From NCBI GenBank assembly GCA_026394055.1, contig JAPKYZ010000107.1, positions 85,701-149,700 of the forward strand: a stretch of 64,000 bases of DNA, read 5' to 3'. This DNA comes from Acidobacteriota bacterium (GTDB taxonomy: Bacteria; Acidobacteriota; Terriglobia; Bryobacterales; Bryobacteraceae). Made by a program: the position numbers and the translations under genes. The notes beneath the pieces were generated by a model, which worked only from the letters and a program-made list of their open reading frames with translations, made no database searches and had not been told where the DNA came from. This document shows positions 7,737 to 15,790 of the stretch, in pieces (position 1 is the first letter of the stretch; every line of letters begins with the position of its first letter).

Positions 7737-10700
7737 AGAACCTACTCTCTGGATCCGCAGGGTCAAGCGAGGGCGACGGACGCCCGCTACCGCTCAGCAG
7801 GGCATAGAGCGCTGGCAGGATCAGCAAGGTGGCCACCGTGCCCGCCAGCAGGCCGCCAATCACCGCGCGGCCCAGCGGCGCCGTCTGCGCCTGGCCCATC
7901 GCCAGCGGGATCATACCGGCCACCATCGCCAGTGCCGTCATCAGAATGGCTCGCAGACGCCCTGTTGCGCCTTCTACCGCCGCCAACGCAGGCGTCGAGC
8001 CGGCCCGGGCCCGCTCCGCAAACGTCACCAGCAAAATCGAGTTCGCCACCGCAATGCCCGTCGACATGATGGCGCCCACAAAGCTCTGGATGTTCAGGGT
8101 GGTGCCGGTCGCCAGCAGCATGATTACCACGCCCAGCAGCACCGCCGGGATGGTGAGCACAATCGCCAGCGCCAACCCGGCCGATTGGAAGTTGGCCGCC
8201 ATCAGCAGCAGCAATGCCACCACGGCCAACCCCAGGCCCAGCCGCAAGCCGGTGACCGTTTCATCGAGCGGCGGCACTTGGCCGCGCACATTCACCGTGA
8301 TGCCCTTGGGCACTTCTCCCGCCCGCCTAATTGCCGCTCGCACGTCCTCGGCCGCCGTCCCCAGCGGTACCTCGTGCAGGTTGGCCGTGAGGCTCACCAC
8401 GCGCTGGCCGTTGAACCGATCTGTCTGGCCCGGCGCCGTCCCGAACTTCAACTTCGCCACATCTTCGAGCAACGGCCGAGCCTCGCCATTCCGCATCACC
8501 GGAATGCGCGCCACGTCTTCCATCGACGCCATGCGCTGATAAGGGATCTCCACCTGGATCTGGAAGCCATTGCCGCTGACCGGGTCCCGCCAGTAGTTGG
8601 CATCGATAAAGCGCGACGAGAAGGTCCCCGCCACCACGCTACGCGCGACATTGGCCATGGTCAGTCCATACTGCCCGGCGCGCTCGCGATCGATGGTGAT
8701 GTCGAGCGTCGGATAGTCCAGCGGTTGCGCGTAGGCGAGATCGCGCAGGTAGGGCAGCTTCTTCAACTCGGTTTCCACCTTGGCCGCGAAGGTCCGGTTG
8801 GCCGCCAGCGATGGGCCTTGCACGGCCACCTCCAGTGGCGTCGGGCTGCCGAACGACATCACCTGGCTGACTATCTCGCCCGCCTCAAATGACACCCGCA
8901 CGTCGGGCAGCGCTTGGCTAAACTTCTCGCGCAGCCGCTCCCGCAAGGGTTCGCCGCGCAGGGTGGCGCTTGGCTTCAGGGCCACCAGCAGCACCGCCTC
9001 ATGCGGACCACTGGTCCACAGGAACAGCGTGTTGATGGGATAGCTGGGCGGTTGCACGCCGACAAAGGTGGAGGTGATGGCGACGTTGTCCGCGCCCACT
9101 TCCTGCTTGATCACCTCCAGCGCCTTCAATGCCACTTGTTCGGTCTTTTCGATCCGTGTGCCGGTGGCGGCCCGCAGGCGCACCTGGAACTGCGATTCGA
9201 AGGTTTGGGGGAATAGCTCGACACCCAGTTTTGGGGCCAAGGTCCACAAGCCCATTCCAGCGACGGCCAGATACCCGATCACCAGCGGCCAGCGCCAGGA
9301 GATTGCTCCGGCAACGTAGCGCTGGTAGATCGCTGGAGAGAACGCCTGATGACCTCCGGAGCGCATCAGCCACGTCGACAGCACGGGCACCAGTGTCGAG
9401 GACAACACGTAGCTCGACATCATGGCGAAGGCTACGGCCAGCGCCAGTGGAACAAACAGCTGCCGGGCGACGCCGGTCATAAAGAAGCTGGGCACAAACG
9501 CCGCCAGGATGGCGCACATCGACAGGAACCGCGCCGTGGCCGTTCGGGAGCAAGCCTCCATCACCGCATGCGCCCGCGTCCGCTGGCCGCCGGTGGCCAG
9601 TCGAGCATGGATGTTCTCGATCTCTACCGTCGCCTCGTCCACCAGCACGCCCACGGCCAGCGCCAGGCCGCCCAAGGTCATGATGTTGATCGACTGGCCG
9701 GTCAGCCACAAGCAGACCGCTGCCGCCAGCAGGGCCGCGGGAATCGTGGCCACCACGATCAACGCGCCGCGCCAATCCCGCAGGAACAACACCACCATCA
9801 GCCCGGTCAGCAGCGCCCCCAGAGCGCCTTCCGTCGCCAAGCTGCGCAGTGCATCGAGCACCACCGCCGATTGGTCAAACTCCAAGCGAACGTCCACATC
9901 GTCCGGCACCACGGCCTTGAAGCGGGCAATGTTGGCGCGGACGGCCTGAATGACAGCCAGCGTCGACGCATCACTGCGCTTGGTCACCTGCATGTAGACC
10001 GTGCGCTTGCCATTCACCAGCGCATAGGCGGTGACGATATCGGTGCCGTTCTCTACCTTGCCGACATCGCGGATGAACACCGTGGGGCCCGCGCCCAAGC
10101 GGATGGGCGCGTTGTTCAACTCATCAAAGTTGCCGCTGATCACTGAGTTGGTGGTGGCATAGCGAGCCAGATCGCCCGTACGGACCAGACCCGACGGCAT
10201 GACGGTGGTGGACTTGTTCACCGCCTCAATCACCTCTTCCGGCGACATGCGGTACTGCCGCAGTTTGTCGGGGTCCAGGCGCACCACGATGGTCCGTTGA
10301 TTGCCACCAAAGGGCGGCGGGGCGGAGACGCCCGGCAAGGTGGCGAATAGCGGCCGGACGCTGTTCAGGGCGAAGTTCTGCAGCTCGCCGGGCTCACGCT
10401 TGGCGCTCGAAAAGATCAGCTGGCCCACCGGCACGCTGCCCGCATCGAAGCGGGTCACAAATGGAGGCACGGCTCCGGTGGGCATGAAGGCTCGGGCCCG
10501 GTTGACGTAGCTGATGGTCTGCGCCAGCGCCTGATTCATGTCGGTGCCGGGATAGAAGACCAGCTTCATCAGCGCCGCGCCTTGGATGGATTTTGATTCG
10601 ACCCGCTCGATGCCCGTGGTGTAGAGGAAGTGGTACTCGTAGTAGTACGTCATGAACCCTTCCATCTGGATGGGGTCCATGCCGCCGTACGGTTGCGCCA

Positions 10701-10839
10701 CATAGATGGCGGGCGCGCCCACTTGCGGGAAGATGTCGACCGGCATGCGCTGCACGGCCAAGCCCGCGCCCAGCATCACCGCCAGCACGGCCACGATGAT
10801 CGTCACCGGCCGGCGCATCGCCCAGCGTACCAGCCACAT
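7723..10839 (-). CDS. RND-family multidrug/heavy-metal efflux permease
   Basis: 1038 residues, the usual length for AcrB/CzcA-type proton-driven pumps. It has the first membrane helix followed by MPVDIFPQVGAPAIYV. Two periplasmic porter repeats alternate with two six-helix membrane blocks. The helix-4 region reads LALAVGVLVDEATVEIENI; it carries VDEA where drug pumps have the DD pair, so the charge layout is closer to metal or unusual RND subfamilies. Its ATG overlaps the stop of the upstream TolC gene by one base (TAATG). Substrate unknown; the operon with an LpxA homologue hints at an envelope or lipid-related cargo, which is inference only. Confidence 0.92.
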   Translation of the reverse strand: MWLVRWAMRRPVTIIVAVLAVMLGAGLAVQRMPVDIFPQVGAPAIYVAQPYGGMDPIQMEGFMTYYYEYHFLYTTGIERVESKSIQGAALMKLVFYPGTDMNQALAQTISYVNRARAFMPTGAVPPFVTRFDAGSVPVGQLIFSSAKREPGELQNFALNSVRPLFATLPGVSAPPPFGGNQRTIVVRLDPDKLRQYRMSPEEVIEAVNKSTTVMPSGLVRTGDLARYATTNSVISGNFDELNNAPIRLGAGPTVFIRDVGKVENGTDIVTAYALVNGKRTVYMQVTKRSDASTLAVIQAVRANIARFKAVVPDDVDVRLEFDQSAVVLDALRSLATEGALGALLTGLMVVLFLRDWRGALIVVATIPAALLAAAVCLWLTGQSINIMTLGGLALAVGVLVDEATVEIENIHARLATGGQRTRAHAVMEACSRTATARFLSMCAILAAFVPSFFMTGVARQLFVPLALAVAFAMMSSYVLSSTLVPVLSTWLMRSGGHQAFSPAIYQRYVAGAISWRWPLVIGYLAVAGMGLWTLAPKLGVELFPQTFESQFQVRLRAATGTRIEKTEQVALKALEVIKQEVGADNVAITSTFVGVQPPSYPINTLFLWTSGPHEAVLLVALKPSATLRGEPLRERLREKFSQALPDVRVSFEAGEIVSQVMSFGSPTPLEVAVQGPSLAANRTFAAKVETELKKLPYLRDLAYAQPLDYPTLDITIDRERAGQYGLTMANVARSVVAGTFSSRFIDANYWRDPVSGNGFQIQVEIPYQRMASMEDVARIPVMRNGEARPLLEDVAKLKFGTAPGQTDRFNGQRVVSLTANLHEVPLGTAAEDVRAAIRRAGEVPKGITVNVRGQVPPLDETVTGLRLGLGLAVVALLLLMAANFQSAGLALAIVLTIPAVLLGVVIMLLATGTTLNIQSFVGAIMSTGIAVANSILLVTFAERARAGSTPALAAVEGATGRLRAILMTALAMVAGMIPLAMGQAQTAPLGRAVIGGLLAGTVATLLILPALYALLSGSGRPSPSLDPADPESRFYEAA

Positions 10840-12200
10840 TACTGATCTCTCCCCGGCGTGTCTCTCCCCGGCCGCGCGTCCGTCTCAGTGAGAAACGGCC
10901 GCAGATCGCCCTGCGCGGTGGCCACTTGCAGAAGTCCCCGCCAGATGGCCAGCCTTACCAGAGCCATGTCGGATTCGGCCTGCGCCACCAGCCGCTGCGC
11001 CTCGGCCACTTCAGTGATCAGGCCCAGGCCGGCCCGATACCGGGCGGTGGCTTGATTGAGCGTCATCTGCGCGGCCTCGAGCTGAACCGGCAGCTGCGCG
11101 GCGGTGCGGCGCGCGCCATCTAGTCGAGCTTGCGCTTGGGCTTGCTGGGCCGCCAGATCCTGCTGCAGTTGTTTCAAGCGAGCGGCCTCGGCGCGCTCTC
11201 GCGCGGCTTGCGCGGACTGCTCAGCGCGAATGGCGGGTTGGGCCATGGCGGGAAAGGTCACCGTAAGGCCGAGCGCGTAGTTCATGATGTTGGGGCCCAG
11301 TCCATTGGCTCCGCCCAGCGTTGTGCCATCGGCGACAGCACCCGTGCCGCGCGCATAGGTGGCCCCTTGTACGGCGAACTTTGGCGCGTAGCTTTTGTCC
11401 AGCGCCTTCTGCTTGGCCTTCACTTCGTCGATCACCGCGGCTTGTTCGGTCACCACCGGATGCGCCTCACGTGACGTGACCAGGCTGGGCACGACCAAGC
11501 CTGGGGGATCCCCCAAGTGACGTGCCTGCCCGGCGGCTCCCGTGAACTGCGCCAGATGCGCTTGGGCGACGGCCACGGCCTGTTCTGCTTGGATCACCTG
11601 TGTCTCGGCGACGCTGCGTTCGGCCTTTGCTCGTGAAGCATCGGCACCGGGGCGAAGGTCGGCGCGGGCTAAGGCTTGGGCCACTTGTTCGAGCGTGGTG
11701 GCGCGGGCCACAGCTGCTCTGGCGGCCACCACCGTCTCCTGCGCGGCCAGCACGGTCAGGTACGCATCCGCGGTTAAGGCCGCCACTTCGTACCGGGTCC
11801 GCTTGAGCGACGCCTCAGAGCGGCGCTGTCCCGCTTCAGCCGAGGCGACGAGGGCTTTGCGCAGACCAAGATCAAAAGGTTCCCAGGAGACCTGCAAGCC
11901 CACCGCGCTACCCCAAACACTGGCCATGTCGTTCTCCGGCCGCGGCGGGCCGGAGATGGAAGGTAGCGTCGATTGCGGCAGCATCAGGCCGAAGACATTG
12001 TTGCGGGACGCGCGGTTGACCTGGCCATAGAAATCCGCGCGCGGCAGGTAGTTGGTCCGCGCCAAGCTGATTGCGGCCGCCGCCGCACGCACCTGCTCAT
12101 CACTGACGTTCACCGCCGCATAGTGCGTTAAGGCTTGGTTCACGGCCTCGCTCATCGACATCGGCTGCTGGGCCAGCAGCAAAAGCAGCACGCTGGTCAT
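10839..12200 (-). CDS. TolC-family outer-membrane efflux protein
   Basis: 453 residues from ATG 12198-12200, chosen because it overlaps the lpxA stop as ATGA and gives a hydrophobic leader (MTSVLLLLLAQQ); a longer upstream frame starts inside lpxA. The body is composed of long Ala/Gln/Glu-rich helices in two repeats, including EAVNQALTHYAAVNVSDEQV and a second copy with LNQATARYRAGLGLITEV, the classic outer-membrane efflux protein repeats. The signal is weak and short. It should form the trimeric channel partner of the downstream RND pump and adaptor. Confidence 0.88.
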   Translation of the reverse strand: MTSVLLLLLAQQPMSMSEAVNQALTHYAAVNVSDEQVRAAAAAISLARTNYLPRADFYGQVNRASRNNVFGLMLPQSTLPSISGPPRPENDMASVWGSAVGLQVSWEPFDLGLRKALVASAEAGQRRSEASLKRTRYEVAALTADAYLTVLAAQETVVAARAAVARATTLEQVAQALARADLRPGADASRAKAERSVAETQVIQAEQAVAVAQAHLAQFTGAAGQARHLGDPPGLVVPSLVTSREAHPVVTEQAAVIDEVKAKQKALDKSYAPKFAVQGATYARGTGAVADGTTLGGANGLGPNIMNYALGLTVTFPAMAQPAIRAEQSAQAARERAEAARLKQLQQDLAAQQAQAQARLDGARRTAAQLPVQLEAAQMTLNQATARYRAGLGLITEVAEAQRLVAQAESDMALVRLAIWRGLLQVATAQGDLRPFLTETDARPGRDTPGRDQ

Positions 12201-12985
12201 TCGCGGGTGATCCCCCGGTTGCTGCCTTGGATGAAGCTCACCAGATGGCGCGTGGTGTCGCAGGGCACCTGCGCGAGAATGGCCGCGCACGCCTCTTCCA
12301 GCTTCAGCGCGGAACGGTAGAGCAGCCGGTACGCGGTCTTCAAGTTCGAGATCTCCTCACGCGATACACCGGCCCGTCGTAAACCCACAATGTTCAAGCC
12401 TACCGGAGTGGCGTTAAATTCTGAATACAAGAAGTACGGTGGCAGATCGAGGTTCACGCGGCTGTTGCCACCCACCATCACCAGGCTTCCGATCTTTGAA
12501 TACTGGTGCACCACGACGCCGCCCGAAATGAACGCCCGGTCTTCAATCGTCACGTAGCCCGCAATCAACGCCGAGCTGCAAATGACGTTGTGGTGGCCGA
12601 TGACGCAATCGTGCGCGATATGGCCGCTGGTCATGATGTAGTTGCCGTCGCCGATCCGGGTAGTGGCTTCGGGCTTGGTGCCGCGCGAGATGGTGAAGTG
12701 TTCGCGCACCTTGTTGTCGTGGCCCATCGTCAGATAGCTGCGCTCGCCTTTGAAGTTTTTGTCGAGCGGGTCAGAGCCCAGCACAGTGCCCGCCGAGATC
12801 TCATTGCGGTCGCCGAGCGTCGTCCAGCGCTTGATGAAGACGTAGGGCTCCACCTTGCAGGCTTCGCCCAGCACGACATCTTGTTCGATCACAACAAACT
12901 CGCCGATGTGACAACCCGGCCCGATTTGCGAGTCCGGATGGATGCGAGCCGTGGGGGCGATAGTCGCCGATGGGTGGCACGGCAT
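12197..12985 (-). CDS. lpxA: Acyl-[acyl-carrier-protein]-UDP-N-acetylglucosamine O-acyltransferase
   Basis: 262 residues, the standard LpxA length. The N-terminal two thirds is a left-handed parallel beta helix of hexapeptide repeats (for example ATIAPTARIHPDSQIGPG). The catalytic histidine lies in SGHIAHDCVIGHH and the substrate-side motif VGGNSRVNLDLPPY is present. The C-terminal helical domain carries SREEISNLKTAYRLLYRS. LpxA transfers a 3-hydroxyacyl chain to UDP-GlcNAc in the first step of lipid A synthesis. The gene is not in the usual lpxD-fabZ-lpxA-lpxB order; instead it heads an operon with TolC/RND/adaptor genes and is divergent from lpxD with only 13 bases between start codons. Confidence 0.92.
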   Translation of the reverse strand: MPCHPSATIAPTARIHPDSQIGPGCHIGEFVVIEQDVVLGEACKVEPYVFIKRWTTLGDRNEISAGTVLGSDPLDKNFKGERSYLTMGHDNKVREHFTISRGTKPEATTRIGDGNYIMTSGHIAHDCVIGHHNVICSSALIAGYVTIEDRAFISGGVVVHQYSKIGSLVMVGGNSRVNLDLPPYFLYSEFNATPVGLNIVGLRRAGVSREEISNLKTAYRLLYRSALKLEEACAAILAQVPCDTTRHLVSFIQGSNRGITRE

Positions 12986-12998
12986 AGACTTTGATCAT

Positions 12999-13960
12999 AT
13001 GCGAGCAATCGAACTGGCGGCGTCACTGTTCAAGCAAGGGCTGAGCAGCACCGCTCTGGAAGGCAATGACATCGAACTAACGGAGGCGGCGCCACTCGAG
13101 GCAGCCGGTCCAACGGAGCTGTCCTTTGTGGCCAATGCCAAGGCAGCCGTGGCCGCAGCGGAGTCGAGGGCGGGGTGCCTGATCGTGCCGCTTGACTTCG
13201 CTGCGGGCCGTACGGTGATCCGGTCTGCCAATCCCCGGGCCACGTTTGCGCAGGCGTTGACGATGCTCTATCCCGCGCCGCCGCGGGCGGGGATTCACCC
13301 CACGGCGGTGATCGATGAGACCGCCGAGATCGGGCAGGATGTCGAGATCGGGGCCTACACCGTGGTGGGCGCCCGCTGCCAGATTGGGGACCACGTCACG
13401 CTGCACTCACGCGTGACGCTCTACCCGGATGTCAGCTTGGGCGCGCGCTCCATTGTGCATTCCGGCGCGGTGCTGGGTGCGGATGGCTTTGGCTTTCAGT
13501 GGACCGGGCAGGCGTACCAGAAGTTTCCGCAAGTGGGCCGTGTCGAGATTGGCTGCGATGTCGAGATTGGCGCCAACTGCACCATCGATCGTGCGGCGCT
13601 GGGGGTAACGCGCATTGGCGATGGGACCAAGCTCGACAACATGGTCCACATCGCGCACAACTGCCAGCTAGGCCAGCACGTCGTGATCGCGGCGCAGACG
13701 GGTATGGCGGGTGGCTGCGTGGTGGGGACCGCGCCGTGATCGGTGGTCAAGTGGGCTTTGGCGAAAAGGTCCGCGTGGAGCCGGGCGCGATTATTGGCTC
13801 CGGCGCCGGGATCTTGTCGAACAAGATTGTTCGAGCCGGGGAACCGGTGTGGGGCACGCCCGCGCGCCCGCTCCGCCGCTACCTGCGCGACCTGGCGGAG
13901 GTGAGCCGCTTGACCTCACTGCGCGATCAAGTGGCGGCGTTGCGGGAGCGGCAGCCATGA
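12999..13960 (+). pseudogene. lpxD: UDP-3-O-acylglucosamine N-acyltransferase (LpxD) with a one-base frameshift
   Basis: From ATG 12999 the frame gives a normal LpxD uridine-binding domain and a hexapeptide beta helix with the catalytic region DNMVHIAHNCQLGQH. It then hits TGA at 13737-13739 after GGCVVGTAP. In the next phase the family sequence resumes exactly (VIGGQVGFGEKVRVEPGAII) and runs to a natural end at 13960 with a C-terminal helix (SLRDQVAALRERQ). Adding one G to the G-run at 13724-13727 would restore VVGDRAVIGGQVG. The damage is therefore one lost base in a homopolymer, either a real recent mutation or an assembly error. A second, intact lpxD lies at 37860-38891, so this copy would be a redundant or specialised paralogue. 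Confidence 0.85.
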
Positions 13961-14484
13961 TCGTGGTGGTCGGTGGCAACACGCGCAACATCGGCAAGAC
14001 CACGCTGGTCTGCGACATCATCCGCGCGCTGCCCCAACTGAACTGGACCGCCGTGAAGATCACGCAATACGGCCATTCCGCCTGTGCGAACGAAGGGGGC
14101 GATTGCCACTGCGCGCCCGCCGATCCGGCGTGCCCATATGCCCTCGATGAGCAGCTGGCGGCGGACTCCACCGATACGGGCCGCTACCTCGATGCCGGGG
14201 CGAGGCACTCGTTCTGGCTGCGGACGCGGGCCGGTCTGCTGGCTGAAGGATTGTCGGCCTTGCGGCAGCTCCTGCAACAGGCGGAGAACGTGGTGCTGGA
14301 ATCGAACAGCATCATGCAATACCTGAAGCCCGATCTCTACCTCACCGTGGTCGACCGCACCAGCGGGGACTTCAAGCTGTCAGCCCAGAAAGCGATCACG
14401 CTGGCCGACTTGCAAGTAGGCCCACAGCAATTGCCGCTGGCCGTGGCCCGCGTGCAGGCTTTGGTGACGCTGCGGGGGAGCTAA
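13957..14484 (+). CDS. Small P-loop NTPase, MobB-like, with Cys/His cluster
   Basis: 175 residues; ATG 13957 overlaps the lpxD stop as ATGA, so it is coupled to that gene. Residues 6-15 (GGNTRNIGKT) form a Walker A loop like that of MobB and related nucleotide-binding proteins. A middle segment, HSACANEGGDCHC followed by DPACPY, is rich in Cys and His and could bind zinc or iron. LESNS and DLYLTVVD later in the chain fit the remaining strands of the P-loop fold. MobB takes part in molybdenum-cofactor guanylation, but no mob or moa genes are near and the cysteine cluster is atypical, so the function is left open. Confidence 0.65.
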   Translation: MIVVVGGNTRNIGKTTLVCDIIRALPQLNWTAVKITQYGHSACANEGGDCHCAPADPACPYALDEQLAADSTDTGRYLDAGARHSFWLRTRAGLLAEGLSALRQLLQQAENVVLESNSIMQYLKPDLYLTVVDRTSGDFKLSAQKAITLADLQVGPQQLPLAVARVQALVTLRGS

Positions 14485-15176
14485 CAGGCGGCCGGGAAGC
14501 TCACCGCCACAATGATGCGGTCGTCAGGACCGGCGTAGACGTCCAGTTCGCCGGAGTGAGTATCCACAATGCGCCGGACGCTGGCCAGTGAGAGGCCGTT
14601 GCCCGACGGGGCGGCGTTGTCGAAGGGCTCAAAGCGGGCCTTTAAGCGCTCTGCCGTGATCGCCACGGTGGAGCAGGTGAAGCGCAAATGGACCCGCTCG
14701 CCACGGCGCTCCGTGGCGATGGTGAAGGGCGTTTCCACGCGCACCAGTTGCCGGAACAGGTCCAGCAGATGGCGCGTCATGTGCTGCGCTTGCACGGGGT
14801 CCAGGTGGGCGACGCACGGCTCCGCAGCCAGGTCCAGGCGAACATTCCAACGCTCGCGGCTGCTCTCGCCCAGCGTCCGGGTGACTAACTGGCCCAGTGA
14901 GATGTTAACGGGGTGTGACGGCGAGGCCTGCACATAGTGCACGGCATCGTCCACAATCATGCCCGCTTCGGCCACCAGTTGCCGGATCTTTTCCACTTGA
15001 TCCTGCGCGCGCACATCCGTGGGCGGCAGAATGATCGCCAAATAGTAGGCCAGAGAATCGAGGGTGCTGAGTGGTTGCCGGATTTCGTGGGCGAGATGGC
15101 GAACGAGATGAGCAGCGTCTTGTTCCACCGTTTTCGCTTCTTGTTCGGGGATAACCAGCGGGGCAGGGATCGTCAT
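14481..15176 (-). CDS. Reduced histidine-kinase-like protein with HisKA and degenerate ATPase domain
   Basis: 231 residues, with no sensor domain or membrane segment. A dimerisation H-box is seen at residues about 24-42 (VRHLAHEIRQPLSTLD, with His30 as the candidate phosphoacceptor). The C-terminal half has an HATPase-like shape ending in SGNGLSLASVRRIVDTHSG (the G2 box). The N-box, normally holding the Mg-coordinating Asn, reads QAQHMTRHLLDLFRQLV, without that Asn, and the G1 box is not visible. ATP binding may therefore be impaired, which would suit a phosphotransfer or modulatory role. It is an orphan with no adjacent response regulator, and its 3' end overlaps the convergent P-loop gene by four bases. 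Confidence 0.7.
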   Translation of the reverse strand: MTIPAPLVIPEQEAKTVEQDAAHLVRHLAHEIRQPLSTLDSLAYYLAIILPPTDVRAQDQVEKIRQLVAEAGMIVDDAVHYVQASPSHPVNISLGQLVTRTLGESSRERWNVRLDLAAEPCVAHLDPVQAQHMTRHLLDLFRQLVRVETPFTIATERRGERVHLRFTCSTVAITAERLKARFEPFDNAAPSGNGLSLASVRRIVDTHSGELDVYAGPDDRIIVAVSFPAAC

Positions 15177-15241
15177 GCGGACTTCCGGATTATAGCCCCT
15201 GGTTCGCGCAAATCAAGACCCAATCGCGATACTGTTGAGCT

Positions 15242-15772
15242 ATGGCCAACACCCGGCGAGACTTCTTTTTTTTGTGGGCCCAGGCGGCGTTGGCCGCACA
15301 CCAGCATTCCGGCACCCAGGCCTCATCTTCGCCCTACCCGTTCAAGTTTTTTACGCCTCCAGAGCGTGAGGTACTACGCCGGGCTGCTGCCGCTATTGTT
15401 CCCGCCGATGAGCGCTCGGGAGGCGCCGCGGCAGCGCGGGTAGAGGAGTACATCGACTTCATCGTCTTCCATGGTGCGCCACCCCTGCAGCAAGCCTGGC
15501 GGTCCGGCCTGGCCAAACTTGCTCCGGCCAAGGATGTAAACGCGACGTTGCTCAAGTGGTGCCGGAACGAGTTCCGGCCCCGGACGGCCGATGAGCGTTT
15601 CTTCGTGCTGCTGAAGGGCGCCGTGACGGAAGCGTTCTACACGTCCGAAGAAGGCATCTCGAAAGAGCTGGGTTATCAGGGGATGGGCTTCCTGATGGAG
15701 TTTCCGGACTTCTCGAAAGACAAAGCGGAGCGCCCGGCTAACTACCGGCCACTGTTGCAGGCCCATAGTTAG
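15242..15772 (+). CDS. Gluconate 2-dehydrogenase subunit 3 family protein
   Basis: 176 residues. The N-terminus (MANTRRDFFFLWAQAALAA) carries a twin-arginine-type export signal. The body starts with FKFFTPPEREVLRRAAAAIVPADE, the characteristic opening of the GnlG/subunit-3 family, which accompanies a flavoprotein dehydrogenase and is thought to help its export or maturation. The GMC oxidoreductase gene follows 18 bases later, so the two very likely form a two-subunit exported or membrane-bound sugar/alcohol dehydrogenase. The cytochrome c subunit of the classical gluconate dehydrogenase is not present here. Confidence 0.88.
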   Translation: MANTRRDFFFLWAQAALAAHQHSGTQASSSPYPFKFFTPPEREVLRRAAAAIVPADERSGGAAAARVEEYIDFIVFHGAPPLQQAWRSGLAKLAPAKDVNATLLKWCRNEFRPRTADERFFVLLKGAVTEAFYTSEEGISKELGYQGMGFLMEFPDFSKDKAERPANYRPLLQAHS

Positions 15773-15790
15773 AAGAATTACTTAAGACAG

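Noticed and set aside
7282..8892. Long plus-strand open frame of 536 codons inside the RND pump and adaptor genes
   Set aside because: It is the antisense shadow of two certain genes, in GC-rich DNA where stops are rare on the other strand; composition is Arg/His/Gln-rich and no domain is visible.
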